The notes under the pieces: generated by a model
The model's database searches: none
What the model saw: only the letters and a program-made list of their open reading frames with translations
What the model was told of the DNA's origin: nothing
Position numbers and translations under genes: made by a program
Source of the DNA: Ectocarpus siliculosus
Taxonomy: Eukaryota > Sar > Phaeophyceae > Ectocarpales > Ectocarpaceae
NCBI GenBank assembly: GCA_000310025.1
Contig: FN649752.1
Span: 3,844,346 to 3,908,345, forward strand
Direction: 5' to 3'
DNA length: 64,000 nt
In this document: positions 22,763 through 34,124 of the stretch, piece by piece
How positions within the stretch are numbered: the stretch's first letter is position 1
Layout of the letters: each line of letters opens with the position of its first letter

Positions 22763-22836
22763 AGCTCCCACGCGGAGTTGAACCACGGACCTTACGCTTA
22801 CTAAGCGTACGCTCTAACCAACTGAGCTATGAGAGC
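22763..22836 (-). tRNA. tRNA-Thr (anticodon AGU), copy C
   Basis: The sequence is identical over all 74 nt to the copy at 15249-15322, with the same complete cloverleaf and internal promoter boxes. The surrounding segment is diverged between the copies, so the perfect identity points to selection or conversion acting on the tRNA gene. Confidence 0.97.
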
Positions 22837-23267
22837 ACCCCCTTCACGCCTGGCAGGTGTGCGGGTGCACTCTATCAGTACTAGTGGACGCAAGAGATGA
22901 ACAAGCTGGTTTCGAATAATGTACCTGGTAGACTACATGTTTCCCCCTTTCCTTTCCTGTAATATCCCAACCAAATTATTCAAGAATAGATCCGTGGAAC
23001 GTCGGAAAACACGCCAACATTGAACAGTTTAGACTTGCTAAAGTTGCAAGCGTGGCCGACCTACTCTCAGAATTGTTGTATTTCGGTACATGGTAGAAAC
23101 TTCGTCGGTGATCGAAAAACGATGCACCACTGCCAAGTTGCTCAGCAACACCCCTCTCGAACCTACACTACTAAAATCAACCTATCCGGCATGTAGGCGA
23201 ACTGTCTGTGAGTTACGTGAAGTACACCTCTAACCAAAGCATGCACGGGTCAAATGTAGAATCGTGA

Positions 23268-23430
23268 TTTCCTCACATAGGAACGCGAGAATAACGAAGC
23301 TTCCATCTAACTTGCCGACTTGTGTGTTGCCGCCGCCCTACCGTCCCCGCTTTGGTCCGTTAGTCCTGGCACAGTGTAATTTCGTCGGCGCTTGGATGAC
23401 TCCCCTCTGCAGGTGGCATCAAACACGAAT
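23268..23430. repeat. Block X, copy C
   Basis: This aligns with 15733-15890 and, more weakly, with 2398-2565 and 29700-29870. The shared core is GTGTTGCCGCCGCCC, then GGCGCTTGGATGA. Confidence 0.6.
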
Positions 23431-23770
23431 GACACAAAGGGGAGTGTCAAAACACCGGGGTTCAACGACATCTTCCCGGACGTGCAAATGCAATCAAGCC
23501 ATGATACCGTCGGGGCTACCCATTGCTCCTGACCTCTCTTCACGTATAACGTCAAAACAGTGCCCGTGCACGTGATGGCTTCAGTGTAGGTCATCGCCAG
23601 TTTGCCGCGACATATTACATGTAGCCCAGTAGAGGTCCCACCTGCCACGAACATCGTATTTTCAGAACCAGGTGTATGTGTCCTAACAGTCATGCTTAGA
23701 GTTGGGGGCAGACACGTACGGCCGGCTGCGCTCTGCGATCCCAGTCCTTCCATCCATCTAGAAAGGATAA

Positions 23771-24351
23771 AAGCACACAATGTACATAGTGTTCGTGTGT
23801 TTTGATACGGACAGTTTGTCAAATGGATCTACCGGCAACAGCGGAGGGCACGGGGACAGGATAGCGTATTGTATACCTGAAGCGTTTCTATGTGTGGGCC
23901 CTTCTTTCTCGAAATTTCGTGGAGGGCCCACCTCTCCTTTCCCCCTTGCTTGTCGAATACGAGAGATATCACGGGCCTCCCCTTCCAAGTAACGGACAAT
24001 AGAAACAGCAATTATGTACCTCGTCCTGTTCCAAAAATAATGTGGGGGATGGAGTGTTATAATGTGAAGGTTCAATAGCGAACGACGTGGTACATGTAAG
24101 AACCTGCGACTTTCAATCACTACCGGTGATCATCATTTTTTATTGTGTTTTCGCTTCGTGCTAGTATCCCCGCTGCACTTTTGCGCGTCTTTTGACGTAT
24201 GGTACACCTTCGTTGACCCCGGGGATGGTGAATTATCATCCCTGGGATACTCAAGATAACTCCGCGCGCGGTAAAAACTCTCAAAAGAATAGAACGATGT
24301 GTGTGTGTTTTTATAGCGGGGACGACTGTACCGTTTGGTCGTTTCATCATC
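23771..24351. other. Intergenic with a short hairpin
   Basis: GTGGGCCC (23895-23902) pairs with GGGCCCAC (about 23923-23930) around an internal TCGAAATTTCG. No terminator or miniature transposon could be assigned to it. No gene is supported. Confidence 0.3.
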
Positions 24352-24655
24352 ATCTTTTCGACCCTATCTTCTCGCGCGCCTCCGTGCAAACTCAGATACC
24401 CCGTGCAAACCCAGCGACGCGCGGAGTTCAACTGAATTCACGCTTTGCTACTGCAGTAGTGACGGACCAATGGACTTGATTCGGCATTGTAAGAGCGTTC
24501 AAAAACGTTTTTACACTGGGCGTATCAAGGCACACACACGCACTACAAGCATGGCGGGGAGCGCAAAGTGGAGACCCCCTTCCTTGTTGTGTAGGACGTT
24601 TGTAGGGATGTTGACGGGCTAGGGCTAGGGATCGGGAGGTTACGTATACACACAG
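24352..24655. repeat. Block Z, copy C
   Basis: This pairs with 18168-18480. It contains an extra GCGGAGTTCAACTGAATTC (a tRNA T-arm-like string) not present in copy B. Confidence 0.55.
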
Positions 24656-27600
24656 CAAGTCTTATTCTGAAGGAAAAATCAAGTACACCACAGGCTTCTC
24701 GCCTTCGCGGCTCTCGCTCTCATTTTCATGGGGTCTCCGGTAATGAAGAGGGAAATCCCTGATTTCCAATCCTTTATGTCCGATGACCACTGCCTCGTCG
24801 TGCTATCATCGCTCTTTCCTCGTCGTATCATGGCCGGCCCTCCCCTCCACGAAGTTTGCTTTGTTCGGCAGACCCTTTCCTGCCTTGTCCTATCTTGGCC
24901 TCGTCCTCGCCCTCTTCTTAGTTTATCGACCTGATTTTCTCGTCTGGTTGGACGGCATTTCCCGCGTATATTTCAGCTTCATTTCCCGCATGTATGGCTA
25001 CTGGTTTCCGTCATGCATCCCTCGCGATCTCTCCTTCTTTTCATGGCTTCCTGCTTTTGTCTGGTCGGACTTGAGTCCATTTTGTCCTTGCGCGTCTATG
25101 AATGATTTCTGCGCCTGGAGCTGTTGTTGCGTTCACTCCCCTCGCCGCCATCATCCTGGAGTGCTACTTGGTAGACGCATCATGGTCCTCGTCTTCATGA
25201 GGTTTCATAAGTTAGTTAGGCACTATCTAGACCTGATTCTCGCCCTCGTCGTCATGGGTTTTCGTGCTGTTTTCCTCGTCTGGACGGACTTACTGCCTTT
25301 TCCGGCTTAATTCTGGTTCCTGGTTTCATTAGCGGTTTGCAGTTTGTTTGCGGTATTCGTCGTGCTGCAGACATATGGCGGGACGGTCAACAAAGAAATT
25401 CCACCTAATCTTGGCTTTCGCACACTGTACAGTCGGCTAACCCGTCGGGACTGCCCTCGGCCATTACCTGCCGTATTCTTCAACCGGAGAAATTGCGGTG
25501 CTAAACGGTTCCCCGTCTACTCATCAAAACGTGGCCTTTCCTGCTCAGAATGTTGCCGCCCATCATGCATGGCCATGCCTGTCTTTATTTCTCCTCCGTC
25601 TCGTACTCAATGTTATGAGATTTGAATTGAAGCACGTATCAACGGTATTGCGGAGTGCGAGAAAATATAAAAATATGTAACTCTCGATGGAAGGACAAAA
25701 ACAGGGGACATGACCTTTGTGGCCCCTTTTAGAGGGAACATGTCCACATCCTCTTTATGATCAGTCTACCTTTGAGAGCAAGGCAACCGCAAGCAAGCAC
25801 TGCTGTTCCAAGAGATAAACAAATACGAGGGTCTTCAGGGATCGCTACGCATGGCATGTAATCCTACAACATTTGGCGTCGTCAACATTTGGCGACTCAT
25901 GCGAACGTCGAGTGGGTCTAAGTCAAAAACGGGAAAGAATGTTGCTTCTTTCCTTCTGTAATTTCGCGTGGATTGATGGACTCTCTCATCGTATCCAGTC
26001 TATAAAAAATCCTTCTTCATCACCGCGACCAACTCCTATCATATTCGACCCCACACATACATACCCTCCCGGGGAAAAAAGGAAAGGGCTTCAGATGAGG
26101 CCGGGGCTACCCCCGCGCTATTATCCTATTCTGACGGCAATAAAAAATAGTAACGGGAAGATCGAATCTCGCCAACCACCAAAAAATCGTGCGATGCATA
26201 GAACACGTCGAACATGTTGAGGCTCAGCGCTGAATGGTCTAACGGTGAATTTTTTCCGAATACCGGCAACGTCACGGATGTCGCCCGCCAGTAAAAGCAC
26301 GCACTTTAGGCTGGGAAGAATTTCGTAAACTTGTTGGCGGCTCCGAGAAGTCTTCTTCATTTTTCACCAGAGAAAGGGTTTCTTTGCTTGTACTCCTTTT
26401 CTAAATGTTTCAGGCGCGAGGAAGACGTATGAAATAGTGTAGCGTGGAGGAGGTGGCCGTTTGGGAGGTTCTCATCTCCCCAACGCCCTATCGACAACCA
26501 TAACCTCGTGCAACTCTCCAGATGCAATGCGCAGAAAGCGCCCAGTTCTATAACCACGTTCCTGACTAGCCCCCCCTCACCTCAAATTATTGTCGCCGGG
26601 GCCATGCAGAACATACCTACCTACATAGGTTTGCCGAACGATTTGAGCGCGTAATTACTTTCTTTCAGTTCCTCCTGAAGGGAGTGAAAGAGTTGCCGCA
26701 AACAAATGTTTGGCGAAGCTCTCAAATTATGTTTTAGGGAAACGGCTTCCGGGCGGTTGGGCGTGGATGCGTTGATCGAGGGGAGTTCACATGTTTTGGG
26801 GGATGCCCGTGCCGCAGACGAAGTACAGCAGTAGTAGCGGTCACAAAAAAGCTGGCGTGACAAGGTTGACACCTTCCTTCATGATGGGTCTCTTGTCGCC
26901 GTTGTTGGACAGACCGTCAGGTAACGATCCTCGTGAGGAACGTCATCAAATCACCACCAGCGGTGCTCACACTGCAGACCACCTCTTGCTTGTTGGGTAG
27001 GCACTCACAGATTTGCTGTTGGTACCTGCGTCATCTTTTCGAGCTTATCGGCGACAAATAGGGAATTCCGTTCGCCCCCCCGCAGCATTCTCCAAGGATA
27101 CATGCATACATCGCTAATCAGAAAGACAATCCCTCGTATCTTGACACCTCGCAGCTATGGGGTCCTGTAGTCATGCACCCTTCCGTTTGAACAGCTCACC
27201 GAATGGAACCTGACTACAGTCAACACCAACTTTTCGAGAAATCCGGGGAAATTACAGTAGTTCTTCTACGCTTGCATGACCAAGCCACTGGTCCAACCCC
27301 CCTGCCCGCTGACACTACCCCACGTACCCGCGTTCGACAAATACCCTCCGAACTCTGGAACTCGAACGAAACATGAAGCAGAACATCCGTTCATGTCCGT
27401 TTGGCACTTGAGACCATAGATAGATGTCAACACACCGCCCTCTTCTAAACAACGAATTACCCGTCAAGCAGCATACATATCGGAAAACCCTCCTTCCCGG
27501 TATCTTAACGAACGGCATCTGACACAAGTGGGTGAACCGAAACCATTGCGGCCGGCTTTAACTAAAGCGACTTGGACCCCTCCTGTCAGTGGCGTTCCTT

Positions 27601-27867
27601 GGTGGTCCCTAACAGCGGGCACTGTTGTACCGCTCTCATTCTCCCGTGCTCTCCTGTTGACATGCCTCTAGGCCGGTACGCAGTCTTTCCTATGCTGCAC
27701 TACTACAAGAGAGTGAGTGTACCTCTAGCTCATTGCGTGCCCAACTCACAACATGAAGAGGTGCGAAGCCCCCATCTTCCAGAACCACGCGGTTCAAGTC
27801 AGCGCAAAAACAAACGTGGAATTCATGTGTCCTGTGTGTGTTGCTTCATTAAACGAACAAGTCATCT
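24656..27867. other. Long intergenic stretch, no supported gene
   Basis: The plus frame 24783-25310 (175 codons) is rich in F, W, L and V, and its DNA has loosely repeated CTCGTCTGG/TCGGAC units, so it is more likely degenerate repeat DNA than a membrane protein. On the minus strand, 26121-26360 opens with ATG (residues MKKTSRSRQQVYEILP) and is immediately preceded by another open frame (26357-26557). Both could be remnants of a mobile or spliced gene, but no domain is recognisable. Confidence 0.3.
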
Positions 27868-28030
27868 CAACGGCTGTCCAAACCGTGGCAACATTCATGG
27901 AACCGTTCTGCAACGTTACATGTAGCCATGCACCAAGCTGAAAGACTGCAGAGCTACCTATGGTGGGCTACAAATTGCACAACCACACATTCAGCAAGGG
28001 CACCAAAGTACACGGCAAGCATGGCCCCCT
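27868..28030. repeat. Duplicated 3' flank of the EsV-1-7 genes, copy D
   Basis: This corresponds to 25-178, including GTCCAAACCGTGGCAACATT and CATGGAACC. Confidence 0.6.
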
Positions 28031-28588
28031 CTACGACTCCGGCCGCCACGGAAGGCGCGTGTTCACCTTTTTTCCCCTAGCGTGCTTTAGGCAGAACTCC
28101 ACCTTCGTCCTCGTGCGGCCATCTACACCAATTGAGGCGTACTTGGAGCACCCTGGATGGCCGCACCTCGTTTTGACGACGTTCACCATACCCGGTGCCG
28201 CGTGCTCCTGACAGAGCTCGCGCTTGTAGCTACCGTCTTTACCATGTGACGGGAACTTGAGGCACCCCGGGTGGTTGCACTTCTTCCCGACGACGCTGAC
28301 CATGCCGTGCTTGCGGTGTGTACCGCAGAACTCCGCCTTTCTGGTGCCATCTTTACCGAATGTTGGGTGCGTGGGGCAGCCTGGGTGGCCGCACGTCTTG
28401 TTGTGAACGTCCACCATATTCGGCTTGGCGTGCGGAGAGCAGAACTCCGGTTTCTTGCTGCCCTTATTGCCGAAAGTTGGTTGCGTCGTGCACCCGGGCT
28501 CCTGGCAAACAGGCCGTCCCTGTCCACGGCGCCGGGCGTTGTTACGCTTTGACTGGAAACAGGACGGTTCGAGACACGAGGAGGACAT
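28031..28588 (-). CDS. EsV-1-7 repeat protein, four repeats
   Basis: This single open frame of 185 residues starts with an ATG at 28588 and encodes four EsV-1-7 repeats from about residue 28, each C-x4-C followed by C-x2-H (GHPGC near the start, E-F-C-x2-H near the end), linked by M-V-[SND]-V-V-type spacers. The last repeat is followed by a short basic tail without the AT-hook-like RGRP seen in the paralogue at 179-1192. The N-terminus MSSSCLEPSCFQ carries two extra cysteines. A CAG before TCAAAG at codon 13 could be a splice acceptor, but the uninterrupted frame is simpler. The family is linked in Ectocarpus to developmental control; the function here is inferred only from the repeats. The gene appears intact and is the likely functional member of the pair. 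Confidence 0.9.
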   Translation of the reverse strand: MSSSCLEPSCFQSKRNNARRRGQGRPVCQEPGCTTQPTFGNKGSKKPEFCSPHAKPNMVDVHNKTCGHPGCPTHPTFGKDGTRKAEFCGTHRKHGMVSVVGKKCNHPGCLKFPSHGKDGSYKRELCQEHAAPGMVNVVKTRCGHPGCSKYASIGVDGRTRTKVEFCLKHARGKKVNTRLPWRPES

Positions 28589-28904
28589 CTACTTCAGCAA
28601 GTATGGGAGCGAGCGACATCGAGTATGCATAGCAGCAAGAGAAATTCAACCATACCTCATGATAGCAAAAAAGCGGGAAATGCCGTCACCTCGTCGTCAC
28701 GTGCCGTACGTACAAGCTGCAATCTGAAATTCGAACGCCGTACGAAATATTCTTCGCGGAGACCACTCGCGGGCACCCAGAACCACCCAACATTTCATTC
28801 TAATGCCTGTACAATATGGTCAAGGGCCAAGCACATCATGAATATCTCCGAACTGTCGGGCTCGTCTTGAGCCCACTCACCGCCACTGCGCACAAGACCT
28901 TAAC
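28589..28904. other. Upstream region of the 28-kb EsV-1-7 gene
   Basis: No coding or repeat feature was recognised. It should contain the promoter of the minus-strand gene, but no clear TATA or initiator motif could be assigned. Confidence 0.3.
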
Positions 28905-29184
28905 AGGTTGCCCGATTTTGTCCGAAATCTTACCCACCGAAATCTGCTATTATATCCTATTATTTTTATTTTCATGTATCCACTCTCACGTTTGCCCGTT
29001 TTGCGACCCAATTTTGTCCGAAACATTACCCATTCTTGTCACCTTTCAAACCTCGAAAATCAAACCCCCGTCATCGCACGGGGGGCGTTTTTCAAGGCTC
29101 AAAAACAGGCAGAGGTGGGTACGTTAGCATGGGTTTCGGTGGGTACACTCACTAGAAGGAAATTCGGAACAAATCGGGCAACCT
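28905..29184. mobile_element. 280-bp TIR element (MITE) related to the foldback element
   Basis: The ends are inverted repeats: AGGTTGCCCGATTTTGTCCG at the left and, on the reverse complement of the right, AGGTTGCCCGATTTGTTCCG. Inside are TTTTGTCCGAAA, TTACCCACC and GGTGGGTAC units like the TTTTGTCC/ACCCAC units in the arms of the 9679-10986 element, suggesting the same transposase family. No coding capacity. A clear target duplication was not found. Confidence 0.75.
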
Positions 29185-29650
29185 ATTGAGGCTTTGTGCG
29201 CCGCGGCGGTGTGTGGGTTGAAGATGACCGCGGAAGTTTGTGAACGTTTATGTCCTTGCTGGGCATGCCCCGTGACCATGTCGTCCAGGCATCTGAATAA
29301 GATTTCGCGTCGTCCCCCATATCAAGAGTGGTCTCAGCGAAGCATAGTTTCGAGCGCCAGTGTTGTACGATGAGGTGGATATACCTACTGTTGTCCATTC
29401 CAAAACAAAAGTCGTAAAATATTTCAGAAGATGTGGCAGGGGCCATGGCAAACCAAGTCACAAAGCGTTGTTGGACGCTCCGAAGAGTGACGCACTTGGC
29501 CGGTTTACACTCTCCATCGTTGCCATTCCCTACCGGACACCACTTCTTATGTCTTCGATACTGTACAAGGAGTAAATCTTGCGTTGTAGGAATCCTCCCG
29601 ACCCTGCCACTCCAACATGAAGCAAACTCCAACCATCAGCTACAGAAAGA

Positions 29651-29914
29651 ATGCTAAACATGACTCATCTTCGTCCAACAGATACACACATGATGCTCGA
29701 GCCCCCCGCAGCACCACCTGTTCACCTAGAACAACAAAACGAAACGATAACCAGACTCGCCGTCTTGGATGGTGCCGCCGACCCAGTTCCTCCGCTCAGT
29801 TTAGATGTTGCCGGGGCAGACGTCGTCCGTCGTCGCTTGGATGAATCTCTCGTGGAGCTGGAAACCAAAAGCAAATCCATGCAGGCGGGTGGCGGCAAAA
29901 GACCGGCGGGTTGA
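29651..29914 (+). CDS. Hypothetical small open frame over block X, copy D
   Basis: The frame opens with an ATG and encodes 87 residues, ending KSKSMQAGGGKRPAG. The middle (ITRLAVLDGAADPVPPLSLD, then VVRRRLDESLVELE) has a coding-like, amphipathic character. The same DNA recurs in diverged form at 2398-2565, 15733-15890 and 23268-23430, where the frame is broken. It may be a remnant exon or a fragment of an unidentified gene. No family was recognised. Confidence 0.3.
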   Translation: MLNMTHLRPTDTHMMLEPPAAPPVHLEQQNETITRLAVLDGAADPVPPLSLDVAGADVVRRRLDESLVELETKSKSMQAGGGKRPAG

Positions 29915-31639
29915 ACAACAGATGACTGCACACCTACAACGAATACGAGTTTGCGGGTCAGGAAGTTGTACTTACAGCCATCCTTCCATTCCCCGCACAA
30001 AGATATCGCTCGTGGAAACGATGGACTTGGGTCACCATAGCCGTACATCACAACTAGTAGCACAACATATGTGGTGTTTCTGCCGTCCGAAGCAAGCAAT
30101 GTTTCATTCTTGAACGGCAGGGGGATGGAGGGGAAAATGTTACGGTCGCGCTGACACGGTAGTTGCTACGATTAGGTTTCCCGGAGTACAAGTCCTTATC
30201 CGAAAATACCACGTGTTTTCCCGGTGCTTCACTCTAGTCCACTCAAGAGAATAGAGTGCTTTGAGGGAACCAGATGGCAACCCGGAAAGTTCCATAATTC
30301 TGTCGAGTGGAACGAGGAAATCCACGGCTCCGCTGACAACGGAAGTGAGTTCCCCCCCCAGAGCTGTACACGTGGAGGATTCAAGCAAGTCGAAGCTAGA
30401 GTGGAGAGGCGGCAAACACGCCAAAGGACCATGACTGGATACTGTTGCTGTTTTCTTCTTGTGGACATACAATGGAATATAACTTGGTGCAGCAGTCAAA
30501 CACCGAAAATGAACACTTGCTGACGAAAAATTGCACAACCATAACAATAACCGAAATCTGTAGGCTCAGCCAACCGTCGCTGTGCACCGCTTCGAAACAT
30601 TGTCTTCCTTTATCCAGGTATTTCGCTGGGATCATCGATTCCACACCGGCGTTGTGGGTAGGCGGTTATTTTATCACTTTTTCCCTCTTCCGCAGACGCC
30701 GGGGTGGGCAAGATCGCTGGTGGTCCTTCTGGAATATGTGTAGGATGTGCCTATGGCTCGATGCAGAGGTACACCTCGTCATGAGTCGGACAAAAGACCC
30801 AAACAAGCGGGACAGAGCGTACACTTCCAGCGTCACAATATAATGTGGCACTCCTCTGATGTTCCGGGTTGTTCCCGTTGTTGTAGGCGTCCCGTCTCCC
30901 ACACATATCCGACTTTGGTATACGCTTTGAACTACACCAACAACGGATAAGAAGCGACCAGGTGGACTTGTTCGCGCATAAGGTACTTCGACAAACGTGC
31001 GATGAGCGTGAACCACGCCTGAAGCTGTCTGTTGGCAACTCGGTCGTGCTGGTGTTGCGGTGTGCTACCGGCCACGAGTCTGGACTTTCGCCGTCACACC
31101 ATCTAATGTTCTCCTTCTGGTATGGTTCTGCTCCAACTCCCTTGGTAATAACACAGCTCCACCAAATGTGGATTCTAGAGTGGTGGCGGTTGCATTGGAA
31201 GGAGATCGTGCTGTTGATGTGTGTTTGAGACGTCTGCTCGTCCCGCCCGTCGTGCATAAACTCGATGTCTACTCCTGCATGCTGCCGTCAGGCCAGGAAA
31301 CGATCCATCATTTACCCAACCAAGTCTAGTATCGCCATCCTTGCCATATGCACTATTCGTACAGCTCACCTGGTCTATGAATATAGAGAAGATACACAAC
31401 AGCAGTAAGCGTTTGGTGAGTGGGGAACGACAATTTTGTACTTTTCCATCGGACTGTGCGGGGGCTTCGGGTGGTTGGCTTCGAACAGTTGTTTCCACCT
31501 TTAGGAAACCCCCGCTTCGAGGCAGTCACCTCGATCGGGAAAGTGACGCAAGAACCGTTCATCCTTGCATCTGATCTGGCAAGTATAGATGAAATACCGT
31601 CATTCCGCAGAAATCCTTACCCTTCCGCGTAGTTGCGTC
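29915..31639. other. Unit D interior, possible remnant coding pieces
   Basis: Two plus-strand stretches look mildly coding-like but lack starts and domains: about 31150-31290 (residues VDSRVVAVALEGDRAVDVCL) and 31420-31632 (residues PRFEAVTSIGKVTQEPFILA, ending FRRNPYPSA). The second resembles a string near 35607-35660 (residues LDIRQIPTFRRKEK). They may be decayed exons. Confidence 0.25.
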
Positions 31640-31990
31640 GCCGCCTACAGCCTGCCGGAATTGTTTGCCGGCGGGAAGCTTTCCCTTTGCCGTCGAGCTT
31701 GCGCTTGCCGCCGCGTGCCTGTAGCAAATCATCAAAGAACTTTGCTAAGAACTGGCTTCGTTGATGCTGGAAGCGCTAGCGTGAAAAGATGAAAGATTAC
31801 TCGGAGGAAACTGAGGAATCCAGAATATCCAACACGGGCAACATGAGAACAATTCGTAGAGTTGGGTCCCCCACACAACCTCAACACGACCATGGAGGTT
31901 GGAGCCACGTTTCGATGAGGAAGTCACAAACGAAATTTGGGTATTGGTATATTTCAAGAAAGCCAATAGACTGTACTCAAACGTATTCGA
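31640..31990. repeat. Block Y, copy D
   Basis: CGAGCTTGCGCTTGCC, GTGCCTGTAGC, AAGAACTGGCTTCGTTGATG and GAGGAATCCAGAATATCC align in order with 5290-5480 and 17325-17500. This places copy D in the same block order as A and B. Confidence 0.45.
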
Positions 31991-32277
31991 GGAAATGGGG
32001 TAGCGCTATTGATGTCACCTGCACGTGGTACTCGACTTGCACGGAAATGACTTCACCCTGCGTCAATGGGTGTGAACGTGCCTAAGCATACTTCGAGTCA
32101 AAGGGCGCGGCTATCTTCGAAATAGATCGTCGTGGTGATCGTGCTGTACTGTAAACCCCATTGAGCGTTGCCAGCATTTTCAGAATACATGCGGTTTTCA
32201 TGGGGAGGGTCTCGGATTTTCACATGCCAAACGTGACTGCTCTACTTTCATGCCGAACAAACCGAATCACGGCCTAC

Positions 32278-32366
32278 CTTCTCCTCCTTCTCCTCCTCTT
32301 CCTCCTCCTCCTCCTCCTCCTCCTCCTCCTCCTCCTCCTCCTCCTCCTCCTCCTCCGCCTCCTCTC
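32278..32366. repeat. CTC/CCT trinucleotide microsatellite
   Basis: A nearly pure CTCCTC run of about 85 bp. It creates long polyleucine, polyproline and polyglutamate frames that are not genes. Confidence 0.95.
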
Positions 32367-32940
32367 TGCTACCTACTCCAGGGGTGGTCTTTCGGCAACA
32401 TCCGGCAGACCAGTGACAGAGCATTGTGCAATCGCAAGGGTGAGAGACCAAGATGTAGCGGAAGCGAAACACGCTGACAGCCACCAAACGGCCCCAGTCC
32501 ATGACACCACTCAGGAACCTTACACGAATGAAGGAGTACCAACTGATTGTGGACTGTGCGCGTGCGATGCATGCAATAAGTCGCGATAGATCTTGCTAGA
32601 GTCGGAATCATACAGCCACGACATGGTTTGCGAGAAATTAATGTCGTCTAGAGCCCGTTCTGACCTTTTCTGGCTCTATCTGACATTGGTTCTGGACATC
32701 GGTCCCTACACCTTCCAATGCAAATTCTGGACGCATCAGTCTGGGTCACACCCGAGAAAGGCACAGCAGGTTTGCTTCGCCTACCTTGTACGGGGTGGAT
32801 GCCTTCATTTTTATCGCGAGAAGGATTCAGTCGTTCCTTTCCCTCGTCCACTGTGAAGTCGACTCTTTGCGTACACACGAATACAAGACACGCTTTCCAC
32901 ATTGTGCACAATGTGAGAAACAACTTCCAGCTCGTGTGAC

Positions 32941-33013
32941 TGCACCGAGATTCGAAACCACGTCCCACACCTCAGAAGGCCGCGAGGTTATCTACTGAAC
33001 CACTCAGCCACTG
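32941..33013 (-). repeat. tRNA-derived pseudogene or SINE head (Ser/Leu-like)
   Basis: On the minus strand the sequence has a tRNA-Ser/Leu-type A box (GTGGCTGAGTGGTT) and a B box (GGTTTCGAATC) at tRNA spacing. The stems do not pair well: the acceptor does not close and the T-stem has mismatches. It is best read as a tRNA-derived repeat, not a working tRNA. Confidence 0.5.
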
Positions 33014-34124
33014 TTGTGTGACCAGTGATCTGCACCCAGCAGACTAGGCCATAACTTAGCATCACTACCAGGAGACGCGCATGGCGGGATCCAATAGGTT
33101 TGACGAGTAATGAGTGATGTCTCAGCAAGACGATCGAGAGGTACTTATATCGTGTGGAGACGTCGGTTACACGCGGCTGGTCGAAGCAAGCTTCTACAGC
33201 AACAAGCACATAAGCAACCCTACACGAACCCAGACATCCGTCGATACGCACATCGCGCTCTTGATAAGTGCTACCGGCCCCGGGCATGACTTCCACGGTG
33301 AGAGGTGTGTCGTTACCCTCCCCATCATTCGCGGATATCTCTGACTCGTCGGCCAGCAGTACGGGACGCATGACGGTCGTGAATGGGCAAGTACGAAAGT
33401 GAACAAAAGAAGGCTCGTGGAGATAGTCTACGCTTGGTGTTCTATGTAGTTGCCCTCCAAGTCTCCGGCGCTACATGCTGCCGAAAACCGCACCTTAAAG
33501 AACGACTCACCTTGGTCTCCACAGTAAACTCGCCATCCTTGACTTGCGAACCGGAAAATGACATCGCCCCTGCATGAACAGTAATACGAAACATGAACAT
33601 CAAAACGCCGGAGGTTAAAGTTCCGTCGTTTCGATTTTTGCTCGAGGGTTACCAAGGTCTACTGCAAGTGATATTGATGGTAGGACAATATCACAGCACA
33701 TGTTCCATGGTTCCTAACCACACTTCAACCACAAGACATTCCTCTACACCACCGTAGCCGTATTGAGTTTTCGCGCAGAGCCTTTCCCACCTTGGTCCCC
33801 ACCGCCGCTGTTGCTGTTGCCTCCACCCACCATATTCCTGAAGGAGCCATCAGAACAACCGTAACAGGAACAGTTGTTGGGTACAAGGACGAACATCACT
33901 ACAACGACACAGCCACAGCAGTGCGCGGGCAGTTCTATACCACCATTTTGAAGTGCCAAACACCCGAACAACGCCGCAAGTGCAGAGTATATGTTTTTTC
34001 AATGTGACAACACAGTGTCAAATGACTTGTACAGACCAAACTAGAAAGAGATCGATTTGGCGACAAAAAATAGGGGCAGCACCACCCAAGCGAATACGCC
34101 AAGCGGTCGGCCAACATAGCCGAG

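Larger units (their letters stand above)
21131..23770. repeat. Large duplicated segment, copy C (pairs with 13244-16235)
   Basis: This is colinear with copy B throughout, including the tRNA-Thr gene and block X. It lacks the 342-bp TIR element and keeps the unoccupied target at 22646-22655, so it gives the pre-insertion state. Several frames (for example 21528-22124, +) are open by chance but are interrupted in copy B. Confidence 0.85.
31991..34124. other. Intergenic with microsatellite, tRNA-like repeat and a possible remnant frame
   Basis: Apart from the microsatellite and tRNA-derived repeat listed separately, the only coding-like stretch is 33792-34007 (+), with residues GAIRTTVTGTVVGYKDEHHY and a natural stop but no ATG. 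No domain is recognised and the opposite strand is also partly open. Confidence 0.25.

Noticed and set aside
24783-25310. 175-residue hydrophobic protein
   Set aside because: The DNA consists of loosely repeated CTCGTCTGG-type units, and hydrophobicity does not form discrete membrane spans. No supporting start context or homologue was recognised.
32161-32589. Leucine-, proline- or glutamate-run proteins
   Set aside because: They are translations of the CTC/CCT microsatellite.
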